Shown here in pieces: positions 1 to 7,378 of a stretch of 43,929 nt of DNA (position 1 is the first letter of the stretch; each line of letters opens with the position of its first letter). Both the position numbers and the translations under genes were made by a program. The DNA is from Dehalococcoidia bacterium UBA1141 (GTDB lineage Bacteria; Chloroflexota; Dehalococcoidia; Lucifugimonadales; UBA3495): contig DCAE01000012.1 of the NCBI GenBank assembly GCA_002311385.1, forward strand, positions 1 to 43,929, read 5' to 3'. Under the pieces are notes generated by a model. The model was not told the DNA's origin and did no database searches. It saw nothing but the letters and a program-made list of their open reading frames with translations.

Positions 1-28
1 CCACCAACCCGCCCTGAAAAGTTTTACT

Positions 29-236
29 CTGGGGGCACATCCCCCAGTCCACCTTGCCAGAGGGGTGGCCTCTCTGGGCACTTCCTAACAGGACAGGCTC
101 CGACAAATCGGAGTGAGGGGAGAGCATCCTCGGACCTCAAACTCCCTGGTCCCGACAGGGCGAGACACGTTCCTGGGGGCCATCTGGTTATTGTGCCAAG
201 CTGGGATACTCATTTGGCCTCCCGATCCAGATGGGT
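29..236. other. hairpin-rich leader region, possible structured RNA
   Basis: No convincing gene was found in the first 309 bases. Three hairpins follow each other: a 7-bp stem (29-35 with 41-47, loop CACAT), a longer stem with one bulge (55-65 with 69-80) and a 6-bp stem (98-103 with 108-113, loop CAAA). A nested inverted repeat follows, CCATCTGG at 180-187 with CCAGATGG at 227-234, enclosing GCCAA/TTGGC at 195-199 and 214-218. This could be an untranslated RNA, the 3' region of an upstream gene or terminator debris. Motifs of RNase P RNA, SRP RNA and tmRNA were looked for and not seen. A 35-codon frame (231-338) runs through the second half, but nothing supports it. Confidence 0.35.
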
Positions 237-309
237 TGGGACACCTTCATGCCGTTGGCCAAAGCCGCAACAGTAGAGGTGAAAGCAGCTATCTGGGGTG
301 GCGATCGGT

Positions 310-339
310 TTGACACTGCAATTGAGCTGAACTTATAAT
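310..339 (+). promoter_or_regulatory. sigma-70-type promoter of the rpmH operon
   Basis: A perfect TTGACA (310-315) and a perfect TATAAT (334-339) are separated by 18 bp, about 32 bp before the rpmH start codon. The predicted transcript start near 346 gives a leader of about 25 nt. This is the best promoter match in the window and fits a highly expressed ribosomal-protein operon. Confidence 0.8.
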
Positions 340-370
340 CTGTAATTGATATTTCCCTTAGTGTTTCGTT

Positions 371-508
371 ATGCCAAAGCGTACCTACCAGCCTAAAAAG
401 CGTCGCAGACTACGCGTGCACGGCTTTCGCACGAGGATGAGCACCCGAGGTGGCAGAGAGGTGCTACGTCGTCGTCGCTTCAAAGGCCGTGTCAAGCTGA
501 CGGTCTAG
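371..508 (+). CDS. rpmH: 50S ribosomal protein L34
   Basis: A 45-residue, very basic protein starting MPKRTYQPKKRRRLR, followed by HGFRTRMSTRGGREVLRRRR, which is the L34 signature over its full usual length. L34 binds 23S rRNA in the large subunit. It lies about 32 bp after a consensus promoter and is the first gene of the conserved rpmH-rnpA-yidD-yidC-jag block. The start is ATG at 371. The reading frame of the next gene, rnpA, opens right at the rpmH stop, so the two are probably translationally coupled. Confidence 0.96.
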   Translation: MPKRTYQPKKRRRLRVHGFRTRMSTRGGREVLRRRRFKGRVKLTV

Positions 509-512
509 TCTG

Positions 513-905
513 CTGCTACCCAAACAGCATTCTATTCACCAGCCCATCCACTCCAGGGACAGGCGTCTCAGGAAGAGTGCGGACTTTCAGGCTGTCTATC
601 GTGAAGGGCGTAGCTGGACCAATCGACTTCTTGTCCTGAGGGCACGTCCCAAGGATGAAGGTGTCAGCAGGGTAGGGTTTTCCGTGAGCCGGAGGATTGG
701 CAACGCGGTGGTGCGCAACAGGGTGAAGCGACGGCTGCGGACATCAATCCGTGAAGTCTGCCTTTGTGAAGGGTGGGACATAGTGTTCATAACCAGGGCT
801 CCGGTGGTTCAGGTACGCTTTTCAGCTCTGAGGGAAGCGGCGCATGAGCTTCTCAGGAAAGCGGGTGTGGTGCAGCCACCCGAGGTGGGTAAGCAACCGG
901 AATGA
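513..905 (+). CDS. rnpA: ribonuclease P protein component, non-canonical start
   Basis: Protein subunit of RNase P, which assists the catalytic RNA in cutting tRNA 5' leaders. The family core is clear: an N-terminal RLRKSADFQAVYREGRSW stretch, then GFSVSRRIGNAVVRNRVKRR with the RNR motif. That core needs coding sequence well upstream of the first ordinary start (GTG 684), which would delete the first helix and strand. In this frame the previous stop is TGA 498-500, inside rpmH, and no ATG, GTG or TTG lies between it and the core. The candidate starts are CTG 510, CTG 513, ATT 534 and ATC 546. From 513 the protein is 130 residues, a normal length. An unusual start coupled to rpmH, or a sequence error, are both possible. 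The stop overlaps the yidD ATG. Confidence 0.85.
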   Translation: MLPKQHSIHQPIHSRDRRLRKSADFQAVYREGRSWTNRLLVLRARPKDEGVSRVGFSVSRRIGNAVVRNRVKRRLRTSIREVCLCEGWDIVFITRAPVVQVRFSALREAAHELLRKAGVVQPPEVGKQPE

Positions 906-1177
906 ACTACCTGTTGCTTGGCCTGATCAGGCTATATCAGAAGGCGATATCTCCCTACTGGCCCGGTACCTGCCGGTTTGAACCCACCTGTTCTCACTAT
1001 GGCCATGAGGCCATACGTCTTCATGGCGCCTGGACAGGTGTGCACCTAGCGCTTCGGCGGCTGGGGCGCTGTCGCCCGCTGGGCGGGTCCGGTTACGATC
1101 CAGTTCCTCACCTCCCTTCGATGGCTGGCGACCCTGCCCTGAGCGGCGAGCAGATCTGGCACCAGGCACAACTCTAA
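902..1177 (+). CDS. yidD: membrane protein insertion efficiency factor YidD
   Basis: A 91-residue YidD (DUF37) protein. The conserved blocks are LIRLYQKAISP near residues 8-18, CRFEPTCSHYGHEAI around 24-38 and GRCRPLGGSGYDPVP around 55-69; the family cysteines are kept. YidD is a small peripheral protein at the inner face of the cytoplasmic membrane that improves insertion by the YidC/Sec route. The ATG overlaps the rnpA stop (ATGA) and its TAA overlaps the next ATG by one base, so translation of the three genes is tightly coupled. Confidence 0.93.
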   Translation: MNYLLLGLIRLYQKAISPYWPGTCRFEPTCSHYGHEAIRLHGAWTGVHLALRRLGRCRPLGGSGYDPVPHLPSMAGDPALSGEQIWHQAQL

Positions 1178-2322
1178 TGAAGACGCCCGTAATCGCTATT
1201 TTTCTGGCGCTGATATTTCTACTGCTGGCCGCTTGCACGCCCGGAACTGCTCGCCCCGAATCCGGCTGGGCAGGCCCGGTGCTTTCAGAGAACCTGGTGT
1301 ACGTCAGTTCACAGGATGGCAGAGTGGTAGCCCTGAACGCGCAGTCCTGTACCCCTGTGTTTGGATCCTTTCCTCAGGAGCAGGATGACCCTCTTATGGG
1401 CATCTACGGCACACCCTCGTTAGAGGCTATGACTCTGTTCGTTGGTAGCTATGGCGATAATAAGGTTAAGAGCAAGCTATATGCTCTCAATGCCTCAGAC
1501 CTGAACTCAGACCCTTTCTGGACCTACCCAGGGCCAGGGGATGATGAGACTGACATCCGCCAGGTAGTGGCGGGCTCCGTGGTAGCCGATGGCAAGGTCA
1601 TATTCGGTTCTTCAGACGGCTACATTTATGCTATCAACATAGCCACCGGTCAGTTGGCTTGGTCTCCGTTCAAGACCAACGACAAGATCTGGTCCACTCC
1701 TACGGTGGACAGCGATACTGTCTATTTCGGGTCCCTGGACCATGGGCTCTACGCTATCTCAGTTGCGGATGGCAGCCCCAGATGGCCAAGCCCCTTCCAG
1801 ACCGACGGAAGTATCGTTTCGTCTCCGCTGGTAGTCGGAGGCAGGGTGTACTTCGGTTCCTTTGACCGCAACTTTTACGCTGTGGACACCAGGAGCGGCA
1901 CTCAGGTGTGGAGTTTCCAGGGGGATGCCTGGTTCTGGAGCAGCCCTGTGGTGGACATTGAGCGGAGGGCCATATACATAGGAGATATGAACGGCATGCT
2001 GCATGCCCTGGACATCGACACAGGTGTGAAGCAGTGGGAGTTCGACTTGGAGAATCCGATCATATCCACCCCTGTCATGATAGACGGCCTGCTTGTCGTT
2101 GCGTCAGATGGCGGTCTGGTGTATGTCATTTCACCGGCTGCCAGCATTCAACAACCACCCTTCATAGACGTCAAAGCGAAGGTCCGGGCGCCTCTTGAGA
2201 CGAAGGACGGGATTGTGTACATCCACGCCCTGGACCGCAAGGTGACGGCGCTGAGGGTGGGTAGAACGATACAGGACAAGCTCTGGGAGTACGACACAGA
2301 GACAGGCGAATGTAGCCGCTAG
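1177..2322 (+). CDS. PQQ-like beta-propeller lipoprotein
   Basis: A 381-residue protein with a lipoprotein signal: basic start, hydrophobic stretch and lipobox LLAAC with Cys near residue 20. The rest is a run of beta-propeller blades of the PQQ_2/PQQ-like type, each with patterns such as VYFGSLDHGLYAISVADG, VYFGSFDRNFYAVDTRSG and IYIGDMNGMLHALDIDTG. Such propellers, as in BamB, usually act as binding scaffolds. PQQ ligands of true quinoprotein dehydrogenases are not evident, so it is probably not an enzyme. It sits between yidD and yidC, overlapping yidD by one base and 11 bp before yidC, which suggests a link to membrane protein insertion or quality control. That role is inference. Confidence 0.8.
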   Translation: MKTPVIAIFLALIFLLLAACTPGTARPESGWAGPVLSENLVYVSSQDGRVVALNAQSCTPVFGSFPQEQDDPLMGIYGTPSLEAMTLFVGSYGDNKVKSKLYALNASDLNSDPFWTYPGPGDDETDIRQVVAGSVVADGKVIFGSSDGYIYAINIATGQLAWSPFKTNDKIWSTPTVDSDTVYFGSLDHGLYAISVADGSPRWPSPFQTDGSIVSSPLVVGGRVYFGSFDRNFYAVDTRSGTQVWSFQGDAWFWSSPVVDIERRAIYIGDMNGMLHALDIDTGVKQWEFDLENPIISTPVMIDGLLVVASDGGLVYVISPAASIQQPPFIDVKAKVRAPLETKDGIVYIHALDRKVTALRVGRTIQDKLWEYDTETGECSR

Positions 2323-2333
2323 ACCTGACAGAT

Positions 2334-3248
2334 ATGGCGATTATCACATCCATATGGAACGGCCTGATCCTCAACCCGATGCTGAACGGGCTGATATCGC
2401 TGTACAGCCTGCTGGGCCGCAACTTTGGTCTGACAATCATCATATTCACCATACTGGTGAGACTTGCCACGATGCCGCTGACCATGCGTCAGATGCAGTC
2501 CACCAAGAAAATGGCGGAGCTACAGCCCAGGATCAAGGCAATCCAGCGCCGTTACGCCAAGGACCGGGCCCGTATTTCCCAGGAGACCATGCGTCTTTAC
2601 AAAGAGGCGGGTGTCAATCCGGTGGGCTGTCTGGGGCCTCTGGTCATACAGTTTCCTATCTGGATCGGGCTATACCTGTCCATCATGCAGGCGTTGCCTT
2701 CCACCCCGGAGAAGCTGGCAGGTCTTTCCTCTCACCTGTATACATGGTTGCCTTTTGTAAATATAGACCAACTGATTCCACTCAATAGCCACTTCCTGTG
2801 GCTGGACCTGGCGGTGGAAAGCCCTTCTCCGGTACTGCCCGTTCTTGTGGGCGTTTCCATGTGGGTGTTGCAGAAGATGAGCACCATGCCGACGGCGGAC
2901 CCCAGCCAGCAGTCCACCCAGCGCATTATGCAGTGGATGTTGCCATTCATGTTCGCCTTTTTCACGCTGAGAATGCCCAGCGGACTGCCGCTGTATTGGT
3001 TCGTCTCCAACGTGATCGGCGCGGTTATCCAGTACCGCATAGCAGGTTGGGGTGGCCTGATACCATCGCCGGCGCAACAGGCGCCTGACGGTGGGGAAGA
3101 AGCACATCAAGATGGAGATCCTTCATCGGAGGAGAGTGCAGATGACGAACAGGATGGAGATCAGCGCCAAGACGATAGAAGAGGCAATCGAGCTCGCCCT
3201 AAAGGAGCTAGACGCCGAACTCGAGGAGGTCGCCGTAGAGGTCATTAG
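2334..3248 (+). CDS. yidC: membrane protein insertase YidC/Oxa1
   Basis: A 304-residue insertase of the Oxa1/YidC family, the short type without the large periplasmic domain of E. coli YidC. It places proteins into the cytoplasmic membrane with or without Sec. The core is recognisable: FGLTIIIFTILVRLATMPLT with the conserved groove Arg, a charged cytoplasmic hairpin (residues about 50-90), NPVGCLGPLVIQFPIWIGLY, and the last segments LPLYWFVSNVIGAVIQY. The C-terminal tail of about 60 residues is first acidic and then strongly Arg-rich, as in YidC homologues that contact the ribosome. The coding end overlaps the start of jag by 107 bp in another frame. Confidence 0.93.
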   Translation: MAIITSIWNGLILNPMLNGLISLYSLLGRNFGLTIIIFTILVRLATMPLTMRQMQSTKKMAELQPRIKAIQRRYAKDRARISQETMRLYKEAGVNPVGCLGPLVIQFPIWIGLYLSIMQALPSTPEKLAGLSSHLYTWLPFVNIDQLIPLNSHFLWLDLAVESPSPVLPVLVGVSMWVLQKMSTMPTADPSQQSTQRIMQWMLPFMFAFFTLRMPSGLPLYWFVSNVIGAVIQYRIAGWGGLIPSPAQQAPDGGEEAHQDGDPSSEESADDEQDGDQRQDDRRGNRARPKGARRRTRGGRRRGH

Positions 3249-3786
3249 AGAGGGGCGGGCCGGAATATTCGGCATAGGTGGAGAGCAGCCCAGGGTCCGG
3301 GTCACGCGCCTCACTCAGCAGGAAGGGTTGGCAGGGCAGGCGATAGATGTAGTCAATCACCTGATCTCGGCTATGGGTGTATCGGTCATGGCAACCGTGC
3401 GGTCCCCCGGCGATGAGGAGATAGGTCCGTCCGTGGACATTCAGGGCGAGGATTCCGGCCTGCTCATAGGCAAGCGAGGGGAGACACTGGGATCGCTACA
3501 GTTTCTGGTGAACTTGCTGCTCAACTCCGTGCAGCGGAACCACCCACTCATTGTTGTGGACGTTGAGGGTTACAAGGAACGGCGTGCTCGCTCGCTGGAG
3601 TCGATGGCCAGCCGCGTGGCGGCGAGAGTCGTAGCTAATGGACGAGCCATAGAGATGGAGCCGATGTCACCGGCGGAACGGCGGATAGTCCACATGTCTC
3701 TGGCCGATCACCCGAGCGTAACCACGGAGAGCGCGGGAGAGGGCAATCAGCGCAGGGTGACTGTGATGCCTAGAAGGGACCTATAG
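3142..3786 (+). CDS. jag: Jag/KhpB RNA-binding protein (Jag_N, KH, R3H)
   Basis: A 214-residue protein with the three domains of Jag (SpoIIIJ-associated, KhpB): an N-terminal Jag_N domain (MEISAKTIEEAIELALKELD, then GIFGIGG), a KH domain with the LLIGKRGETLGSLQFLVNLL loop near residues 105-125, and a C-terminal R3H domain (SPAERRIVHMSLADHPSVTTES). It binds RNA in the cytoplasm and is almost always next to yidC. The start at 3142 is preferred over an upstream ATG at 3091 because GGAGGAG at 3128-3134 sits 7 bp before it and the Jag_N domain begins there. This start lies inside yidC. Confidence 0.92.
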   Translation: MTNRMEISAKTIEEAIELALKELDAELEEVAVEVIREGRAGIFGIGGEQPRVRVTRLTQQEGLAGQAIDVVNHLISAMGVSVMATVRSPGDEEIGPSVDIQGEDSGLLIGKRGETLGSLQFLVNLLLNSVQRNHPLIVVDVEGYKERRARSLESMASRVAARVVANGRAIEMEPMSPAERRIVHMSLADHPSVTTESAGEGNQRRVTVMPRRDL

Positions 3787-3838
3787 CTGGCGGTCTCCTG
3801 ATTAGGAGCGGCCATACGCCCGTACAATTGAGCCTGGA

Positions 3839-4405
3839 TTATGACGGCCGGGATAGAATCACGCGCAGCTCCTCTACCGCATCCTGGATGGTGCGCGGGA
3901 CGGACGGCGGTATCTCACCGTGCTCCACCTTGAGGCTGATGAGCACCGGGCCTTCCTGCTGCAGGATATCTTCTACCTGTGTGACGAACTCTTCCAGATC
4001 ATCGAACTCATAGGCGGCTCTGTACCCCGCTGCCTTGGCCATGAGTGAGAAGGAGAGCTTGTCAGCGGCGGGCAGGGGTTGGCTGTCGCTGGTGGTGTAA
4101 CCGCCGTCCTGCATGACGAAGTGGAAGTAGTTTTTGGGCTCCTTGTTGGCTATTGTTGCCAGGGAGCCGAGGTTCATCAGCAGACTGCCGTCCCCGTCTA
4201 TGACCATAACCCTGCGCTCAGGCTGTGCCAGCGCCAGGCCCAGGCCCACCGAAGAGGCCTTGCCCATGCACCCTATCAATGGGAGGTCAAGGGAACGGTC
4301 TACTGAGACGGAGTCCCACTCCTCGAGGCCCGTCATGGTTGCCACGACGAGCGACTGCTGGCGGTGCCGATGGATGGCGCGAATAGCTTCTAGCGAAGGA
4401 ATCAT
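3839..4405 (-). CDS. TPP-dependent decarboxylase beta-type (PP-domain) subunit, copy 2
   Basis: A 188-residue protein equal to the diphosphate-binding half of a thiamine-diphosphate decarboxylase, as in the beta subunit of sulfopyruvate decarboxylase (ComE) or phosphonopyruvate decarboxylase. The core is GCMGKASSVGLGLALAQPE, then VIDGDGSLLMNLGSLATIA, so the metal-binding GDG is intact. The second ligand region reads QDGGYTTSDSQ where the family has DNxxYxxTGGQ, so the Asn position is Asp. It is the last gene of the operon, 93 bp after its paralogue at 4499-5086. It needs a Pyr-domain partner, presumably the product of 5145-5663. The substrate is unknown. No clear ribosome binding site was seen. 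Confidence 0.78.
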   Translation of the reverse strand: MIPSLEAIRAIHRHRQQSLVVATMTGLEEWDSVSVDRSLDLPLIGCMGKASSVGLGLALAQPERRVMVIDGDGSLLMNLGSLATIANKEPKNYFHFVMQDGGYTTSDSQPLPAADKLSFSLMAKAAGYRAAYEFDDLEEFVTQVEDILQQEGPVLISLKVEHGEIPPSVPRTIQDAVEELRVILSRPS

Positions 4406-4498
4406 TTAGAAGGCGTTAGCTGGGGCGCAGGCAACGTACCCCCGCCCAAGGCGCAGCGGGTCTGCTGGCCTAGCGGTCGGGCGTCACGGCCTGCCGGC

Positions 4499-5086
4499 CT
4501 ATACGGCGACGCCCAGCTCCCCTCGCAGGTCTTTGATAATCTGAGCCCGAGGCCGCGCAGCCGTACGGGACCGCCTGCCTATAGGCTCGTTCTCGATCTC
4601 GGGCGTGATCTTCATGGCAATGAAGACAGGCCCGGGCCGGCTGAGGATACCTTCCACGTTGCTGGAAAAATCCTCAAGATCCTCGTACTCGTAGGCGGCC
4701 ACATAGCCAGCGCCGCGGGCCATACCGGCGTAGGAGATGTTCTCAGCGTTGGGGACCGGCTGTCCACCGGTGGTGGCGTAGCATTCGTTGTCCATCAGGA
4801 AATGGAAGAAATTCTTGGGCTTCATGCCAGCGGTTGTGGCCAAGATGCCTAGGTTCATGAGAAGGGCGCCCTCGGAGTCGAAAAACACCACCTTTTCGTC
4901 GGGTTGGGCTAGGGCGAACCCCATGGCGGCCGACGAGGTCTGGCCCATGGCGCCATGGACGTTAAGATCCCTCTTTTCGTTGTTGCTAATATCCCGCCAG
5001 CGTCGTCCTGCCGTCCCGGTAACAATCACAACCGAATCCCCTCGGTGGGGCTCGAATGCCTGGAACATATCATCTGGGTGAAACAA
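4499..5086 (-). CDS. TPP-dependent decarboxylase beta-type (PP-domain) subunit, copy 1
   Basis: A 195-residue paralogue of the gene at 3839-4405, with the same plan: HGAMGQTSSAAMGFALAQPD, then FFDSEGALLMNLGILATTA, then MDNECYATTGGQPVP. Here the second metal-ligand region (DN...TGGQ) is canonical, but GDG is replaced by SEG, so Glu stands where Asp normally binds the magnesium. The start is TTG at 5086, supported by GGAGGAG four bases upstream (5091-5097 on the plus strand); the next in-frame ATG would be at 5068. It lies 58 bp after the alpha-type gene. It could form an active enzyme with that subunit, or one of the two beta paralogues could be regulatory. Confidence 0.75.
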   Translation of the reverse strand: MFHPDDMFQAFEPHRGDSVVIVTGTAGRRWRDISNNEKRDLNVHGAMGQTSSAAMGFALAQPDEKVVFFDSEGALLMNLGILATTAGMKPKNFFHFLMDNECYATTGGQPVPNAENISYAGMARGAGYVAAYEYEDLEDFSSNVEGILSRPGPVFIAMKITPEIENEPIGRRSRTAARPRAQIIKDLRGELGVAV

Positions 5087-5144
5087 AATTCTCCTCCATC
5101 ATGACTATCTTATAGGATGATCTTTTAGCCTGATTGCAGGCTCC

Positions 5145-5663
5145 TTAGCGATTAAAACCGTGGTATTCGTCGCCCACCAAGACCGCCACGGGACGATTGT
5201 TCTTCCGGGCTTCCTCAAAAGCGACCGAGATTCTCGGTGCGTCCTCGTCCTGTTCCACCAAGTAGTAGTTGATGCCCATAGCATTTAGGAAAGGCTCCGT
5301 GTAGCGGGCCGCCGAGTCGGTAATCACCCCATGGCGGTTCCAACCTCGGTAACCTATCAACATGACCAATGGAAAGCCGGAGTCCAAAGCCATCCCCCGT
5401 ATTGAGTCGCCCGACTCCATCATGCCCGTGTTTTGAATCAAGCATACGGGGACCTTGCCGCCTACGATCAAGCCCAAAGCGATGGCGAAGGTCTCGCCTT
5501 CCCTGGAAGCCGGGACAACTTCTAGCCAGGCCTGCTCTTTCATCAACTCATAGAGGTAGTTGGTTTCACTGTCCGGTATTGTAACGATGTGAGTAACGCC
5601 GTTCTTCTTAAACTCCTCGATGAGGGTTTCCGGCTTAAGAAGCGCAGCTTGTTGACTGACCAT
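5145..5663 (-). CDS. sulfopyruvate decarboxylase alpha-like (Pyr-domain) subunit
   Basis: A 172-residue TPP enzyme Pyr-domain protein resembling the alpha subunit of sulfopyruvate decarboxylase (ComD). It shows VTHIVTIPDSETNYLY at the start, VVPASREGETFAIALG with the conserved Glu that activates the cofactor's aminopyrimidine ring, and VCLIQNTGMMESGDSIRGMA. In two-subunit decarboxylases the active site forms between this subunit and a PP-domain subunit; here two such genes follow. The likely reaction is decarboxylation of a 2-oxoacid, perhaps sulfo- or phosphonopyruvate, but the substrate cannot be read from the sequence. The gene has its own promoter (5817-5845) and a leader of about 150 nt. 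AGGGAGG sits before the ATG. Confidence 0.8.
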   Translation of the reverse strand: MVSQQAALLKPETLIEEFKKNGVTHIVTIPDSETNYLYELMKEQAWLEVVPASREGETFAIALGLIVGGKVPVCLIQNTGMMESGDSIRGMALDSGFPLVMLIGYRGWNRHGVITDSAARYTEPFLNAMGINYYLVEQDEDAPRISVAFEEARKNNRPVAVLVGDEYHGFNR

Positions 5664-5675
5664 TTGTTGTACCTC

Positions 5676-5700
5676 CCTAAATGCTAGGCCGAAATTTAGG
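5676..5700 (-). promoter_or_regulatory. leader hairpin next to the Shine-Dalgarno of the TPP operon
   Basis: On the minus-strand transcript CCTAAAT and ATTTAGG (plus-strand 5694-5700 and 5676-5682) can form a 7-bp stem whose 3' arm runs directly into GGGAGG, the ribosome binding site of the alpha-type gene. The loop region repeats AGGCC/GGCCT and could pair differently. This suggests control of translation initiation. No known riboswitch family was recognised. Confidence 0.4.
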
Positions 5701-5816
5701 CCTGGTTTTAACCGTAACGTAAACGCCGGATTAGTGGCGATGGGTATTGGAGACGGAATTCGTGTACCGCTCCACCATTTATCTCTTACCTAGGCTCTCT
5801 GTGCCTGCGGCGACTA

Positions 5817-5845
5817 ATTATAGTAATACCCCCGCCGCCAGTCAA
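5817..5845 (-). promoter_or_regulatory. promoter of the TPP-enzyme operon
   Basis: On the minus strand TTGACT (5840-5845) and a perfect TATAAT (5817-5822) are spaced by exactly 17 bp, about 150 bp before the start of the alpha-type subunit. The match is strong and the orientation fits the three-gene operon 5663 to 3839. Confidence 0.7.
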
Positions 5846-5887
5846 TTTATTTACACAACATTAATCAGGGGCTACGCGGAGGATGGG

Positions 5888-6445
5888 CTACACCGGCAAC
5901 ACCTTTTCGGTACGGTCCGCTGGCAGTTCCACCTCAAATGCGTTTAGGAAAAAGGCCGTCTGGGCGTAGTGGCCCATCAAGGCCGTCAATTCGACCAGAT
6001 ATTGACTGCCGAATTGGTCCAAGGCCGCCTGAAAAGTCTTCCCATCAACCTTATGGTTTTCGAAAAACTCACTGCCAAAATTTACGATAGCAGTCTCATC
6101 AGCGGCCATGGCCGGCAATGGTTGTTTATCCCTTATGGCATCGACCAACGCATCGCTTACACCTTCGCTGCGGGCCGCCGGTGCGTGGGCATTCCAGATG
6201 TACTGGCAGTCCATGGCCCTTGCGGTAGTCAGGATCGCCAATTCTTGGATTCTCTTCGGGAACGCGGTCTCGTACCTCAGATAACTAGTGAGATGGTTTC
6301 GGCGGCGGGCCATCTCCGGCGTGTTGATGGTGATTGACCCTGGGCCACCTGTGATGGTGCCTCCCGTGGCTGCCGTTACTTCATCGAATGCGTCTCGAAA
6401 CTCTTCCGGTACCATTTCCCGGACCACAACCGGTAGTCGCGCCAT
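5888..6445 (-). CDS. carboxymuconolactone decarboxylase family protein
   Basis: A 185-residue all-alpha protein of the carboxymuconolactone decarboxylase/AhpD-like superfamily. The signature helix is present: ELAILTTARAMDCQYIWNAHAP around residues 68-89, with Cys and His six residues apart (CQYIWNAH). There is no CxxC pair, so it is unlikely to be an AhpD-type peroxidase partner; it looks like the decarboxylase or hydrolase-like branch. The C-terminal part (YLVELTALMGHYAQTAFFLNAF) also fits the family. It faces the same way as the TPP operon but lies upstream of that operon's promoter, so it is separate. The substrate is unknown. Confidence 0.82.
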   Translation of the reverse strand: MARLPVVVREMVPEEFRDAFDEVTAATGGTITGGPGSITINTPEMARRRNHLTSYLRYETAFPKRIQELAILTTARAMDCQYIWNAHAPAARSEGVSDALVDAIRDKQPLPAMAADETAIVNFGSEFFENHKVDGKTFQAALDQFGSQYLVELTALMGHYAQTAFFLNAFEVELPADRTEKVLPV

Positions 6446-7378
6446 ATCTTCTACCCCAATCTTTCAAATTAATTTTGGCAAAACGCCAAGGGTGGTTTTA
6501 CGCTGCACGAGTATAGCATTGTCTAATTGGGACGAAGCGGGGATGGGTGATTTGTAATGTTCCGGCCGTATCTCCCAATCAGCCTGAGCAGACCAAGGCA
6601 TGATTCAGGCAACGGGTCTCGGGTGGGCCAGCGTCACCTTGGGTTGAGTACTTAGGAGTTAATTCGTGAGTTACGACGGGGGTTCTAAATACGTTCCTTG
6701 CGGTATACAATCTTCCCGTGGCCTGACCTTTTCCAGGCGGAGATTGTTGGTCTGAATCCCCACGCCGCAACTAACGAGAATGATTCGAAATCTCCAGCCG
6801 AGATTGGCATAATATGCAGGCTGGGAACCTGCCGTTTATTACCCAGTGAGTCAGGAATTCAACCACTCAGTTTAGTCACGTCTAGTTATCGAGCGAAGAG
6901 TCCAGATGTGCTTATTGGCATCTCTGGTTCTTTACAGAAGAGATAAGTCTCGGGCACCGTGAACGCTTTATGGCGGATTGAGTCCACCCTTTCGAGATGG
7001 TGCCTCATGTTCCGTTTTCTTTCGATAAGGGGCAGCCGATAAGGGGCAGCGACAAATATCCACAAAACACGTCGAGTCCGGCGACACCCTGGTCTGGCGT
7101 TCTTCTATTCATGCTTGGTTGATCCGCAATGCACGGGCGATTGTTTGCTAGAAATTAGTGTCAAGCTGCCCGAGACAAGCGATTCAGCCGTGTTTCGGAA
7201 AGAATGAACAGACCATTCCCCCGGCCCGACAAATTGGGCGCATTCGCCAACGTTGCTTACCATGTCCCGTCGCGCTTGTGGATGACCGCGCAGCAAAATT
7301 CTTCTGCTCGTTTGGTTTTGCGCTAGAATCTTTCGCCTTCCGCTAAATCTTTCTATTTCCACCGGACCTAACATTCAA
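6446..7378. other. 933-bp gap without a recognisable gene
   Basis: Short open frames on both strands have no family-like pattern. A 14-bp direct repeat, GATAAGGGGCAGCC, occurs twice around 7024-7051. A degenerate TATACT box on the minus strand near 6510 could serve the carboxymuconolactone decarboxylase-like gene. The rest looks like non-coding or decayed sequence. Confidence 0.5.

Noticed and set aside
113..313. 66-codon frame at the left end
   Set aside because: No family pattern; inverted repeats and the rpmH promoter end explain the region better.
3091..3141. Upstream ATG at 3091 as jag start
   Set aside because: The residues before 3142 are not part of the Jag_N domain and no ribosome binding site precedes 3091; 3142 has GGAGGAG at good spacing.
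7050..7065. DnaA-box-like TATCCACA near 7054
   Set aside because: A single partial site, no AT-rich region or cluster; rpmH being far away also argues against an origin here.
6698..7374. Several short frames in the 6446-7378 gap
   Set aside because: Lengths below 90 codons on both strands, no motifs, no ribosome binding sites.
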